Assembly (NCBI RefSeq): GCF_014158035.1
Contig: NZ_JACFXW010000001.1
Coordinates: 3,264,001 to 3,328,000, forward strand
Source: Rhizobium sp. G21
GTDB lineage: Bacteria; Pseudomonadota; Alphaproteobacteria; Rhizobiales; Rhizobiaceae
Length of the DNA: 64,000 bases
Reading direction: 5' to 3'
The notes under the pieces are model-generated. The model searched no databases. It was not told the DNA's origin and worked only from the letters and a program-made list of their open reading frames with translations. Position 1 is the first letter of the stretch. Each line of letters begins with the position of its first letter. This document shows, in pieces, positions 45,908 through 58,797 of this stretch. The translations under genes and the position numbers were made by a program.

Positions 45908-48900
45908 ATGCAGGAAGACATGCCCAGCAAAATGTCGGCTGTTGGACATCTGACTGCGAATCATTGGGCGATCTCAGGTTTGCTTCGGCATAGAAGCCGG
46001 GCGCTTTGCCTGGTCGACGCAATTGCTCCCGTTGCTCGTCTACGCCAACTGGGGCGGCTCTTCATTTTGATGTTCCTCGTCGCCGCGGGAATGCTTTTCG
46101 CCGCCCCTCGCTCAGAAGCGGCCATGTCCTCGGCATGTCAGGACATCAATTCCGACTGGGGAAACGGCGTAACGCGCAATTCCGAGGATTCGCCTTGGCT
46201 GACACAAGGTCCAAGCTCCGCAAGCGGCTGGTACTACAACTTTGCGGCAGATGAAAAAATTACCTGGACCTTTACCGGCAGCGGCCCAGTGAACGACAGT
46301 ACTCGAGCTATAGGCTTTGATATAGAAAACGACATTTGGGATCCTATCGAGGCTAATTTTCTAGTTCGATACGACACGTCCTACACCGGAACTGCCAACG
46401 AATCTGGCAGCCATACTTTGACTGCGGCGGAAAATATCTACGTGGAACTGATCAATGGCAATGCCAGCGTGTCAGTGGTCGGTGCGACTGGCACGCTGAC
46501 GATTACCTGTTCCGCAGCGTCGGCAGCCTCGACGGACGCCAATCTTTCCAACCTCGCGCTCTCTTCCGGAACGCTGTCGCCCGACTTTGCAAGCGCCACC
46601 ACCAGCTATACGGCCTCGGTTGACAATGCCGTCAGCACGATCAAGGTGACGCCCACCGTCAATGACGCCAATGCGACGGTGAAGGTGGAAGGCGCTGCAG
46701 TGACATCGGGCGCTGCCTCGGACGGTATCAACCTTGCCGTCGGCGACAACGACATCGATGTCGAAGTCACGGCCGAAGACGGCTCGACGAAAAAGACCTA
46801 CACGGTGACCGTCACCCGGGCGGCTTCCGCGGATGCGACGCTGGCCAGTTTATCATTGTCTTCCGGATCGCTGTCACCCAGCTTTGCGAGCGGCACGACC
46901 AGTTATACGGCCTCGGTCACCAACGATGTCACCTCCGTCAATGTGACGCCCGTGGTCGGCGACGCCAGCGCCACGGTGACGGTCAACGGCGCGTCGGTGA
47001 CATCGGGCTCGGCGTCCGGCAATCTCAGCCTCGCCGTTGGAGACAATACGGTCACCGTCGTGGTGACGGCCCAGGACGGGACCACGAGCAAGACCTACAC
47101 GGTGACCGTCACCCGGGCGGCTTCCGCAGATGCGACGCTGACCGGCCTGTCATTGTCCTCCGGATCGCTGTCGCCGGGCTTCGCGAGCGGCACGACCAGC
47201 TATGCGGCCTCGGTCGTCAATGCGGTGACCTCGCTGACCGTGACGCCAACCGTCAGCGACGCCAACGCCACGGTGACGGTCAACGGCGCATCTGTCGCCT
47301 CAGGCTCGGCGTCCGGCAATCTCAGCCTCGCCGTTGGAGACAATACGGTCACCGTCGTGGTGACAGCCGAAGACGGCGTGACGACCGGGACCTATACCGT
47401 CACCGTCACCCGGGCTGCGGCGGCGTCGACCGACGCCACGCTGACCAGCCTGTCATTGTCCTCCGGATCGCTGTCGCCGAGCTTTGCGAGCGGCACGACC
47501 GGCTATGCGGCTTCGGTCGACAATGCGGTGACCTTGCTGACCGTGACGCCAACCGTCAGTGACGCCAGCGCGACGGTGACGGTCAACGGCGCGTCGGTGA
47601 CATCGGGCTCGGCGTCCGGCAATCTCAGCCTTACCGTCGGAGACAATACGATCACCATCGTGGTGACAGCCGAAGACGGCGTGACGACCGGGACCTATAC
47701 GGTCACCGTCACCCGGGCTGCGGCGGCGTCGACCGACGCCACGCTCACCAGCCTGTCGCTGTCCTCCGGGTCGCTGTCGCCGGGCTTCGCAAGCGGCGTC
47801 ACCCGCTATGCGGCCTCGGTCACCAACGATGTCACCTCCGTCAATGTGACGCCCGTGGTCGGCGACGCCAGCGCCACGGTGACGGTCAACGGCGCGTCGG
47901 TGACATCGGGCTCGGCGTCCGGCAATCTCAGCCTCGCCGTCGGCGACAATACGATTACCGTCGCGGTCACCGCCGAGGACGGCGTGACGACCAGGACCTA
48001 TACGGTGACCGTCACCCGGGCTGCGGCGGCGTCGACCGATGCGACGCTGACCAACCTGTCGCTGTCCTCCGGATCGCTGTCGCCGGGCTTCGCAAGCGGC
48101 GTGACCCGCTATGCGGCTTCGGTCGACAATGGGGTGACCTCGCTGACCGTGACGCCAACCGTCAGTGACGCCAGCGCCACGGTGACGGTCAACGGTGCAT
48201 CCGTCGCCTCCGGCTCGGCCTCCGGCGTGCTCAGCCTCGCCGTCGGCGACAATACGGTCACCGTCGCGGTCACCGCCGAAGACGGCGTGACGACCGAGAC
48301 CTATAACGTCACCGTCACCCGGGCTGCGGCGGCGTCGACCGACGCCACGCTGACCAGCCTGTCGCTGTCCTCCGGATCGCTGTCGCCGGGCTTTGCAAGC
48401 GGCGTCACCCGCTATGCGGCTTCGGTGACCAACGATGTCGGCTTGATCAAGGTAACGCCCGTCGTCAGCGACGCCAGCGCAACGGTGACGGTCAACGGCG
48501 CCTCCGTCGCCTCCGGCACGGCCTCCGGCAATCTCAGCCTCGCCGTCGGCGACAATACGGTCACCATCGTGGTGACAGCCGAAGACGGCGTGATGACCGA
48601 GACCTATACGGTGACCGTCACCCGGGCTGCAGCGGCGTCGACCGACGCCACGCTGACCAGCCTGTCATTGTCCTCCGGATCGCTGTCGCCGGGCTTCGCA
48701 AGCGCAACCACCCGCTATACGGCCTCGGTCGCCAACGATGTCATCTCTATCAAGGTGACGCCCACCGTCAGCGACGTTCAGGCCACGGTGACGGTCAACG
48801 GCGCATCCGTCTCCTCCGGCTCGGCCTCCGGCGTGCTCAGCCTCGCCGTCGGAGACAATACGGTCACCGTCGAGGTCACTGCCGAGGACGGCGTGACGAC

Positions 48901-51900
48901 CGAGACCTATACGGTGACCGTGATGCGGGCGGAAGCCGACTCCACCGACGCCACGCTGACCAGCCTGTCGCTGTCCTCCGGGTCGCTGTCGCCGGGCTTC
49001 GCAAGCGGCGTCACCCGCTATGCGGCCTCGGTCACCAACGATGTCACCTCCGTCAATGTGACGCCCGTGGTCGGCGACGCCAGCGCCACGGTGACGGTCA
49101 ACGGCGCGTCGGTGACATCGGGCTCGGCGTCCGGCAATCTCAGCCTCGCCGTCGGCGACAATACGATTACCGTCGCGGTCACCGCCGAGGACGGCGTGAC
49201 GACCAGGACCTATACGGTGACCGTCACCCGGGCTGCGGCGGCGTCGACCGATGCGACGCTGACCAACCTGTCGCTGTCCTCCGGATCGCTGTCGCCGGGC
49301 TTCGCAAGCGGCGTGACCCGCTATGCGGCTTCGGTCGACAATGGGGTGACCTCGCTGACCGTGACGCCAACCGTCAGTGACGCCAGCGCCACGGTGACGG
49401 TCAACGGTGCATCCGTCGCCTCCGGCTCGGCCTCCGGCGTGCTCAGCCTCGCCGTCGGCGACAATACGGTCACCGTCGCGGTCACCGCCGAAGACGGCGT
49501 GACGACCGAGACCTATAACGTCACCGTCACCCGGGCTGCGGCGGCGTCGACCGACGCCACGCTGACCAGCCTGTCGCTGTCCTCCGGATCGCTGTCGCCG
49601 GGCTTTGCAAGCGGCGTCACCCGCTATGCGGCTTCGGTGACCAACGATGTCGGCTTGATCAAGGTAACGCCCGTCGTCAGCGACGCCAGCGCAACGGTGA
49701 CGGTCAACGGCGCCTCCGTCGCCTCCGGCACGGCCTCCGGCAATCTCAGCCTCGCCGTCGGCGACAATACGGTCACCATCGTGGTGACAGCCGAAGACGG
49801 CGTGATGACCGAGACCTATACGGTGACCGTCACCCGGGCTGCAGCGGCGTCGACCGACGCCACGCTGACCAGCCTGTCATTGTCCTCCGGATCGCTGTCG
49901 CCGGGCTTCGCAAGCGCAACCACCCGCTATACGGCCTCGGTCGCCAACGATGTCATCTCTATCAAGGTGACGCCCACCGTCAGCGACGTTCAGGCCACGG
50001 TGACGGTCAACGGCGCATCCGTCTCCTCCGGCTCGGCCTCCGGCGTGCTCAGCCTCGCCGTCGGAGACAATACGGTCACCATCGTGGTGACAGCCGAAGA
50101 CGGCGTGACGACCAGGACCTATACGGTGACCGTCACCCGGGCTGCGCCGGCATCGACCGATGCGACGCTGACCAGCCTGTCGCTGTCCTCCGGATCGCTG
50201 TCGCCGGGCTTCGCAAGCGGCGTCACCCGCTATGCGGCTTCGGTCGCCAACGATGTAAGCTCTATCAAGGTGACGCCCGTGGTCGGCGACGCCAGCGCCG
50301 CGGTGACGCTCAACGGCGCATCCGTCGCCTCCGGCACGGCGTCCGGCAATCTCAGCCTCGCCGTCGGCGACAATACGATTACCGTCGCGGTCACCGCCGA
50401 GGACGGCGTGACGACTAGGACCTATACGGTCACCGTGACGCGGGCGGAAGCCGACTCCACCGACGCCACGCTGACCAGCCTGTCGCTGTCCTCCGGATCG
50501 CTGTCGCCGGGCTTCGCAAGCGGCGTCACCCGCTATGCGGCTTTGGTGACCAACGATGTCAGCTCTATCAAGGTGACGCCCGTGGTCGGCGACGCCAGCG
50601 CCGCGGTGACGGTCAACGGCGCATCCGTCGCCTCCGGCACGGCGTCCGGCAATCTCAGCCTCGCCGTCGGAGACAATACGATTACCGTCGCGGTCACCGC
50701 CGAGGACGGCGTGACGACCAGGACCTATACGGTCACCGTCACCCGAGCTGCAGCGGCGTCGACCGACGCCACGCTGACCAGCCTGTCGCTGTCCTCCGGA
50801 ACGCTGTCGCCGGGCTTCGCAAGCGGCGTCACCCGCTATGCGGCTTCGGTCGCCAACGATGTCAGCTCTATCAAGGTGACGCCCGTGGTCGGCGACGCCA
50901 GCGCCGCGGTGACGGTCAACGGCGCATCCGTCGCCTCCGGCACGGCGTCCGGCAATCTCAGCCTCGCCGTCGGAGACAATACGATTACCGTCGCGGTCAC
51001 CGCCGAGGACGGCGTGACGACCAGGACCTATACGGTCACCGTCACCCGGGCTGCGCCGGCATCGACCGATGCGACGCTGACCAGCCTGTCGCTATCTTCC
51101 GGGTCGCTGTCGCCGGGCTTCGCGAGCGGCGTCACCCGCTATGCGGCTTCGGTCGCCAACGATGTAAGCTCTATCAAGGTGACGCCCGTGGTCGGCGACG
51201 CCAGCGCCGCGGTGACGCTCAACGGCGCATCCGTCGCCTCCGGCACGGCGTCCGGCAATCTCAGCCTCGCCGTCGGAGACAATACGATTACCGTCGCGGT
51301 CACCGCCGAAGACGGCGTGACGACCAGGACCTATACGGTCACCGTCACCCGGGCTGCGCCGGCATCGACCGATGCGAGGCTGACCAGCCTGTCGCTATCT
51401 TCCGGGTCGCTGTCGCCGGGCTTCGCGAGCGGCGTCACCCGCTATACGGCCTCGGTCGCCAACGATGTCAGCTCTATCAAGGTGACGCCCGTGGTCGGCG
51501 ACGCCAGCGCCACGGTGACGGTCAACGGCGCATCCGTCGCCTCCGGCACGGCGTCCGGCAATCTCAGCCTCGCCGTCGGAGACAATACGATTACCGTCGC
51601 GGTCACCGCCGAAGACGGCGTGACGACCAGGACCTATACGGTCACCGTCACCCGGGCTGCGCCGGCATCGACCGATGCGACGCTGACCAGCCTGTCGCTG
51701 TCTTCCGGGTCGCTGTCGCCGGGCTTCGCAAGCGGCGTCACCCGCTATACGGCCTCGGTGTCGAACGATGTCGGCTCGATCAAGGTGACGCCCGTCGTCA
51801 GCGACGCCAGCGCGACGGTGGCGGTCAATGGCGCGTCGGTGACATCGGGTTCGGCGTCCGGCAATCTCAGCCTCGCCGTCGGCGACAATACGATCACCGT

Positions 51901-54900
51901 CGTGGTCACCGCCGAGGACGACGTGACGACCGGGACCTATACGGTGACCGTCACCCGGGCTGCGCCGGTCACCGTCACGTTGTCGCCCGAAGCAGGCGCC
52001 TTGACGGCCGGACGCGTCGGCGCCGCCTATAGCCAGACCTTCACGGCCACCGGCGGAACCGCGCCCTACCGCTTCCGCGTCACCGAGGGCTCGCTGCCGG
52101 ACGGCCTGACGCTGTCCAGCGCCGGCGTGCTCACGGGCGCGCTGACGACCAAGGAGAACGCCGCCTTCACCGTCACCGCCACCGACGCCGACGACCAGAC
52201 CGGCCAGGCCGCCTATACGCTGAAGATCGCCGCGGCGCCGGCCACCGTCACCCTGTCTCCCGAAGCGGGAGCCTTGACGGCCGGACGCGTCGGCGCCGCC
52301 TATAGCCAGACTTTCTCGGCCACCGGCGGAACCGCGCCCTACCGCTTCAGCGTCACCGAGGGCTCGCTGCCGGACGGCTTGGCCCTGTCCAGCGCCGGCG
52401 TGCTCACGGGCGCGCCGACGACCAGGGAGAACGCCGCCTTCACCGTGACCGCCACCGACGCCGACGACCAGACCGGCCAGGCCGCCTATACGCTGAAGAT
52501 CGCCGCGGCGCCGGTCACCGTCACCCTGTCGCCCGAAGCGGGCGCCTTGACGGCCGGACGCGTCGGCGCCGCCTATAGCCAGACCTTCACGGCCACCGGC
52601 GGCGCCGCGCCCTACCGCTTCAGCGTCACCGAGGGCTCGCTGCCGGACGGCTTGGCCCTGTCCAGCGCCGGCGTGCTCACGGGCGCGCCGACGACCAGGG
52701 AGAACGCCGGCTTCACCGTGACCGCCACCGACGCCGACGACCAGACCGGCCAGGCCGCCTATACGCTGAAGATCGCCGCGGCGCCGGTCACCGTCACCCT
52801 GTCGCCCGAAGCGGGAGCCTTGACGGCCGGACGCGTCGGCGCCGCTTATAGCCAGACCTTCACGGCCACCGGCGGAAGCGCGCCCTACCGCTTCAGCGTC
52901 ACCGAGGGCTCGCTGCCGGACGGCCTGACGCTGTCCAGCGCCGGCGTGCTCACGGGCGCGCCGACGGCCAAGGAGAACGCCGCCTTCACCGTGACCGCCA
53001 CCGACGCCGACGACCAGACCGGCCAGGCCGCCTATACGCTGAAGATCGCCGCGGCGCCGGTCACCGTCACCCTGTCGCCCGAAGCGGGAGCCTTGACGGC
53101 CGGACGCGTCGGCGCCGCCTATAGCCAGACCTTCTCGGCCACCGGCGGAACCGCGCCCTACCGCTTCCGCGTCACCGAGGGTTCGCTGCCGGACGGCCTG
53201 ACGCTGTCCAGCGCCGGCGTGCTCACGGGCGCGCCGACGACCAGGGAGAACGCCGGCTTCACCGTGACCGCCACCGACGCCGACGACCAGACCGGCCAGG
53301 CCGCCTATACGCTGAAGATCGCCGCGGCGCCGGTCACCGTCACGCTGTCGCCCGAAGCGGGAGCCTTGACGGCCGGACGCGTCGGCGCCGCCTATAGCCA
53401 GACCTTCACGGCCACCGGCGGCGACGCGCCCTACCGCTTCAGCGTCACCGAGGGTTCGCTGCCGGACGGCTTGACGCTGTCCAGCGCCGGCGTGCTCACG
53501 GGCGCGCCGACGACCAGGGAGAACGCCGGCTTCACCGTCACCGCCACCGACGCCGACGACCAGACCGGCCAGGCCGCCTATACGCTGAAGATCAATGCGG
53601 CGCCGGCCACCGTCACCCTGTCGCCCGAAGCGGGAGCCTTGACGGCCGGACGCGTCGGCGCCGCCTATAGCCAGACCTTCTCGGCCACCGGCGGAACCGC
53701 GCCCTACCGCTTCAGCGTCACCGAGGGTTCGCTGCCGGACGGCCTGACGCTGTCCAGCGCCGGCATGCTCACGGGCGCGCCGACGACCAGGGAGAACGCC
53801 GCCTTCACCGTGACCGCCACCGACGCCGACGACCAGACCGGCCAGGCCGCCTATACGCTGAAGATCGCCGCGGCGCCGGTCACCGTCACCCTGTCGCCCG
53901 AAGCGGGCGCCTTGACGGCCGGACGCGTCGGCGCCGCCTATAGCCAGACCTTCACGGCCACCGGCGGCGCCGCGCCCTACCGCTTCAGCGTCACCGAGGG
54001 CTCGCTGCCGGACGGCTTGGCCCTGTCCAGCGCCGGCGTGCTCACGGGCGCGCCGACGACCAGGGAGAACGCCGGCTTCACCGTGACCGCCACCGACGCC
54101 GACGACCAGACCGGCCAGGCCGCCTATACGCTGAAGATCGCCGCGGCGCCGGTCACCGTCACCCTGTCGCCCGAAGCGGGAGCCTTGACGGCCGGACGCG
54201 TCGGCGCCGCTTATAGCCAGACCTTCACGGCCACCGGCGGAAGCGCGCCCTACCGCTTCAGCGTCACCGAGGGCTCGCTGCCGGACGGCCTGACGCTGTC
54301 CAGCGCCGGCGTGCTCACGGGCGCGCCGACGGCCAAGGAGAACGCCGCCTTCACCGTGACCGCCACCGACGCCGACGACCAGACCGGCCAGGCCGCCTAT
54401 ACGCTGAAGATCGCCGCGGCGCCGGTCACCGTCACCCTGTCGCCCGAAGCGGGCGCCTTGACGGCCGGACGCGTCGGCGCCGCCTATAGCCAGACCTTCA
54501 CGGCCACCGGCGGCGCCGCGCCCTACCGCTTCAGCGTCACCGAGGGCTCGCTGCCGGACGGCTTGGCCCTGTCCAGCGCCGGCGTGCTCACGGGCGCGCC
54601 GACGACCAGGGAGAACGCCGGCTTCACCGTGACCGCCACCGACGCCGACGACCAGACCGGCCAGGCCGCCTATACGCTGAAGATCGCCGCGGCGCCGGTC
54701 ACCGTCACCCTGTCGCCCGAAGCGGGAGCCTTGACGGCCGGACGCGTCGGCGCCGCTTATAGCCAGACCTTCACGGCCACCGGCGGAAGCGCGCCCTACC
54801 GCTTCAGCGTCACCGAGGGCTCGCTGCCGGACGGCCTGACGCTGTCCAGCGCCGGCGTGCTCACGGGCGCGCCGACGGCCAAGGAGAACGCCGCCTTCAC

Positions 54901-56541
54901 CGTGACCGCCACCGACGCCGACGACCAGACCGGCCAGGCCGCCTATACGCTGAAGATCGCTGCGGCGCCTCGGATCGTAAAGTTGTCGCCCCGCGGCGGC
55001 GCCTCACCGAAGCCATGGCGGCGAACCATATAGCCAATCGATCACCGCGACCGGCGGAGTCGGAGCGATGACATTCAGCCTGGCGTCAGGAGACTTGCCG
55101 AAAGGCCTGACGCTGAATATCTCGACCGGCGACCTGACCGGGCCGCTGGAGCCGGATACCGAGGGCGACTACAGCTTCGTTCTGCGGGCTCGCGACAGCC
55201 GTGGAAACTATGGAACCGGTTCGTACAGCATCAAGGTCCAGCCGCAGATCGTGACGGTGACGGACAAGCATCTGGACGTGCCCGCCGGTTCGACGCCCGT
55301 CGATATTCCTCTTCATAAGCAAGCGACCGGCGGGCCCTTCGTTTCCGCCGAGAAAACCTTCGTCGAGCCGGAGAATGCGGGAGTCGCCACGATTATTCGC
55401 GGCAGCTTCGCTGAGGCGAAGGCGACCGCGCCTGTCGGCTGGTATCTCCAGTTCAAACCTAATCCCAGCTACGCCGGACAGGTGAAGGTCGGTTTTCGCC
55501 TCATCAGCGCGCTCGGAATATCGAACACCGGAACGGTGACCTACAACATCGCCCTCGACAAGGACGAGGTGGCCGAGGAGGTGACCGGGCTCGTGGAGGA
55601 TTTCGTCCGTTCGCGGCAGAGCCTGCTCGCCTCGACCATCAAAGTCCCCGACCTGATGAAACGCCGCCGGCTGGCGGCGACGAGCGAGCCGGTGACGACG
55701 CAAGTCCAGCCCTATACGAGCGGGTTGACAGTCAACTTTTCCACCAGCCTCGCACAGATCGAGAGCGCGCGAGACCTGGCGGACGGCGCGATCGCCGGGT
55801 CCCCATCGACCTTCGATATCTGGATGAGCGGCGCGGTCCTCGCGCACAACAACGGAGAGAACGGGGATCCCTGGGGAAGCTTCGCGATGATATCGGCCGG
55901 AGCCGACTATCTGGTGACCGAGAAACTGCTTCTCGGCTTGTCCTTTCACTACGATCGGATGACGGATCCGACCGACGAGGACGCCAATTTGACCGGGAAT
56001 GGCTGGCTTGCGGGTCCCTACGCCTCGGTCGAGATCGGAAAGGGCGTGTTCTGGAACGCAAACATCCTCTATGGCGGTTCGGTCAACGACATCGACACCG
56101 AGTTCTGGGATGGCGGTTTCGATACCCGGCGGTGGTTGTTCGATAGCTCCATCAACGGCGAATGGCGGCTCGACGAGGACACTGTGCTCTCGCCGAAGCT
56201 TCGCGCCGTCTATCTGTCAGAAACTGTCGACGACTATGCGGTCGACAACGCGCAGGACGACACTGTGAACCTCGAAGGCTTCACGACCGAGCAACTCCAG
56301 GCGAGTATCGGGGCGGAACTGAGCCGGGACTACCACTTGGAAAACATGGTTCTCACACCGAGCATCGGGGTCACGGGCGGTTATGCCGGTCTGGATGGTT
56401 CCGGCGCTTTCGGTCAGGTCGCGGCGGGACTATCCGTGAACACTGAAACCATGCTGACATTCGATTTCGACTTGCTCTTCAATTTCGACGATGGCGGTGA
56501 AAGATCCACAGGCGCGCGGGCGGGTCGGCGGCAGATTCTGA
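45908..56541 (+). CDS. Giant autotransporter adhesin with cadherin-like and Ig-like repeats, frameshifted
   Basis: Reconstructed as one gene of about 3,544 residues. ATG 45908 follows AAGGGA. A long N-region precedes a signal peptide (LGRLFILMFLVAAGMLFAAP, then RSEAA). A beta-rich N-domain of about 130 residues is followed by 18 cadherin-like sandwich repeats (46525-51961), 11 near-identical Ig-like (He_PIG) repeats plus one diverged copy (51962-55250), a linker, and a type Va beta-barrel (about 55720-56541). Three indels break it: two missing bases at about 55000-55030 and one extra G at about 56523. With these repaired the length is an exact multiple of three and the barrel ends VGGRF, with the terminal Phe expected of outer-membrane proteins. 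The role is probably surface adhesion. Confidence 0.8.
46525..51961 (+). repeat. Array of 18 cadherin-like beta-sandwich repeats
   Basis: Tandem units of about 303 bases (101 residues; the first few slightly shorter). Each opens STDATLTSLSLSSGSLSP and ends TYTVTVTRAAA. The first unit is the most diverged and the rest are highly alike. Confidence 0.9.
47726..50149 (+). repeat. 1,212-base tandem duplication of four cadherin-like units
   Basis: Units 5-8 (47726-48937) and 9-12 (48938-50149) match in order and variable positions, nearly base for base for about 1.1 kb. They differ mainly at the outer edges (ctc/ctg near the start and the last 80 bases). Confidence 0.85.
51962..54964 (+). repeat. 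Array of 11 near-identical Ig-like (He_PIG) repeats
   Basis: Eleven units of 273 bases (91 residues) opening APVTVTLSPEAGALTAGRVG and ending ADDQTGQAAYTLKIAA. The two-unit block at 52508-53053 recurs at 53873-54418 and 54419-54964. A diverged twelfth unit follows to about 55250. Confidence 0.9.
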
Positions 56542-56926
56542 CGCGACGGAAGCCGCGCCGTCATCGGGACCGAGCACTATGGCAACAACGAGCGATCAAG
56601 AACTATGTCTTAAAGCCAATTGCAAAACAGTTCGCTCGTTCATCCTGCTTCGTGGGGCGCTTCTTCTCGTTTTCGCCGATAAAAGCAATTTGTGCAGCCT
56701 GCCGACCCGGTTTCGATCGCGCACCGATGTCCGGCGCCGACCGCCATGGGGCAGGCGCTTGAATTCGCTTCCAAAACACAGGCTGACCGTCAGTTGGTCG
56801 CGACCGCTGCAGACGACGTGATCGCGCTTCAAACCCGCGATCGCCTTGCAACCATGGCGGCCGCCTTCATCCGCGATCGCCTTCGAACACCCGGTTTATC
56901 CATCTTTCGTCCTTTCAACGGCAATC
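56542..56926. other. Convergent intergenic region between autotransporter and cyclase
   Basis: About 385 bases with no gene I can support. Open frames running in from the autotransporter side exist only because of its terminal frameshift. No clear terminator was seen. Confidence 0.4.
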
Positions 56927-58797
56927 TCACGCCTGTTCCGGATTCGGGCCTGGCGAGGCGCGGGCCGCGGCGTCGTCCGCAGACCAGAGCGCGACGTCCA
57001 GCGGCTGTCGGCGTCCCTGATCTCGCATCGCTCGTACTGACGGCCGCCGGTCAGAAGATCCCCTTCCACCCCGGCTGCCCGGATCACCTCCGCGGACAGC
57101 GCGACTGACGCCGCCCGCATCTTGGCGACTTCCTGGAGCCGGCTCGCCACATTGACGCAATCGCCGATGGCGGCCACCTGCTGATGGGTGTCGTGGCCGA
57201 GACGCGACAGGACGACCTGGCCGTAATGCACGCCGACGCGCACGACGTTCGGCTCCCCTGGTCTGTCGTCGGCAATCCAGGATCGGATCGCGCGAACCAG
57301 GCTGAACGCCGTCAGAATGGCGTTGGATGCGTCTTGCGGGTGCTGATCGGGGACGCCGAAAGCGACCATCACGCCGTCGCCCATGAAATCCATCGCCACC
57401 CCGCCGCGTCGCTCCGCCTCCTCGACGACGATCGTGTGAAAGGTCTTGAGCATGTCGCGGGTCCGCCTTGGGCCGAGGCGCTCGCTGACGCCCGTATATC
57501 CGGCCAGGTCCACGAACAAAATCGCCGCCGACAATTCACGCGGCTCCAGGAGAAATGTCGGATCTTCAGCGATCCGACGCACGAGGGACGAAGCTTGAAA
57601 CCGTTCGAGGGCGGTTCGGGCGGAGGTCATTCGCCGGAGTTCGAGGCGGTCGAATATCTGCCTGAGAACGATTGTCGCCGCAACCGGCGGGAGGCTCGCC
57701 GCGACGGGCAATGCGCCGCTCAGCCAGTAAAAATGTCCGAAGGCGAGAGTGACGACCGCGAGCCAGGCCATTAGCAGGGCGGCGAAGGCGATCGACCCCG
57801 CGGCCAGCGGCAAAAACGTCACCAAAGCGATGCCGAAGACCGAGACGAGCACGGCGGAGACCGCGTCGATCGACCGGACGGTGGCGTTGCGCGTCAGGGC
57901 GGAGCCGTCGATGAGATTGGACACGCCCGTCGCCAGGATCTCGACGCCTGGCATGATCTGGTCGAACGGGGTGGTGAAACGATCCCCGACCCCCGTCGCG
58001 GTGACGCCCAGCATCACCAAACGGCCCTCGAGATCACCGCGGACATCTTCGCCGTTCATTAATCTCAGGGCGCTGATCGTCCGCACGGTCTGGCCCGGAC
58101 CGTAGTAATTGAGCGACAAGTGCCAACCCAGATCGAGCGGCGTGTCGCGGGCTCCGATCCGCACGCCGTCGGCCGTCAGACTCGGCGTTGCGCCGGTATG
58201 GAAAGCGGCGGCGCGCAGAGCCAGGGACGCTTCCGGACTCGGTTCGACGTCGAACAGCATGGGGATCTGTCTCGGTGTGCCTCCGGCGTCGGTCGCGACA
58301 TTGACCAGGCCGAGTTGCGCTGCGGCCGCCAGGATCGGCAACGGCCTCAAGATGTCGGACGGAGCGGGCATCGGCGACGCCCGCGCCCGTCGATCCGAAA
58401 ATTGCGCCGCGCCGGCGATCGCGACCGGAAGTCGCCCGATGGAGGCGGCCAGGGCCCTGTCGGCGTCGTCCTGCGTCGGTCCGACGAGCAGCATGTCGAT
58501 CGCAATCGCGGTCGCTCCGGCGAGCCTGACGCCGTCGATCACCTGCGCCAGTTGCCGGCGGTCCAACGGATAGCGTCCGGCGGCGGCGACGGTGGCGTCA
58601 TCGATCGCCACGATCGCGACCTCGGCCGGCGCCGGTCGACCGCCGATCACGTGAATCCTGGCGTCGAGCAGCGCCGTCTCCATCTTGTCGACGAAACTGG
58701 CCGCGCCGTCGACATGCGTCAGCGACAGATATCCGGCCCAGAGCGCGCCGATCGACAGCAGGCCGACGATGCACCAGACCGGCAGGCTCGTCTTCAT
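56927..58797 (-). CDS. CHASE2-domain class III adenylate/guanylate cyclase, frameshifted at the 3' end
   Basis: Membrane-bound cyclase of about 623 residues. An N-terminal helix is followed by a periplasmic CHASE2 sensor domain (about 30-320; AEVAIVAIDDATVAAAGRYP, then AIAIDMLLVGPTQDDADRAL), two or three membrane helices (about 325-390) and a cytoplasmic class III catalytic domain with both metal aspartates (ILFVDLAGYTGVSERLG and DFMGDGVMVAFG) and VNVASRLQEVAK. Near 57010 one G is missing; the other frame gives the expected GRRQPLDVALWSADD and a stop at 56927. It starts inside the FecR stop. Confidence 0.88.

Noticed and set aside
46525-54964. CRISPR or other DNA repeat array
   Set aside because: Repeat periods are 303 and 273 bases, stay in one reading frame and encode protein domains; there are no short spacers.
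56542-56762. Extension of the autotransporter frame past 56541
   Set aside because: It follows from one extra G near 56523; in the correct frame the barrel ends VGGRF, and the extension is Arg-rich nonsense.
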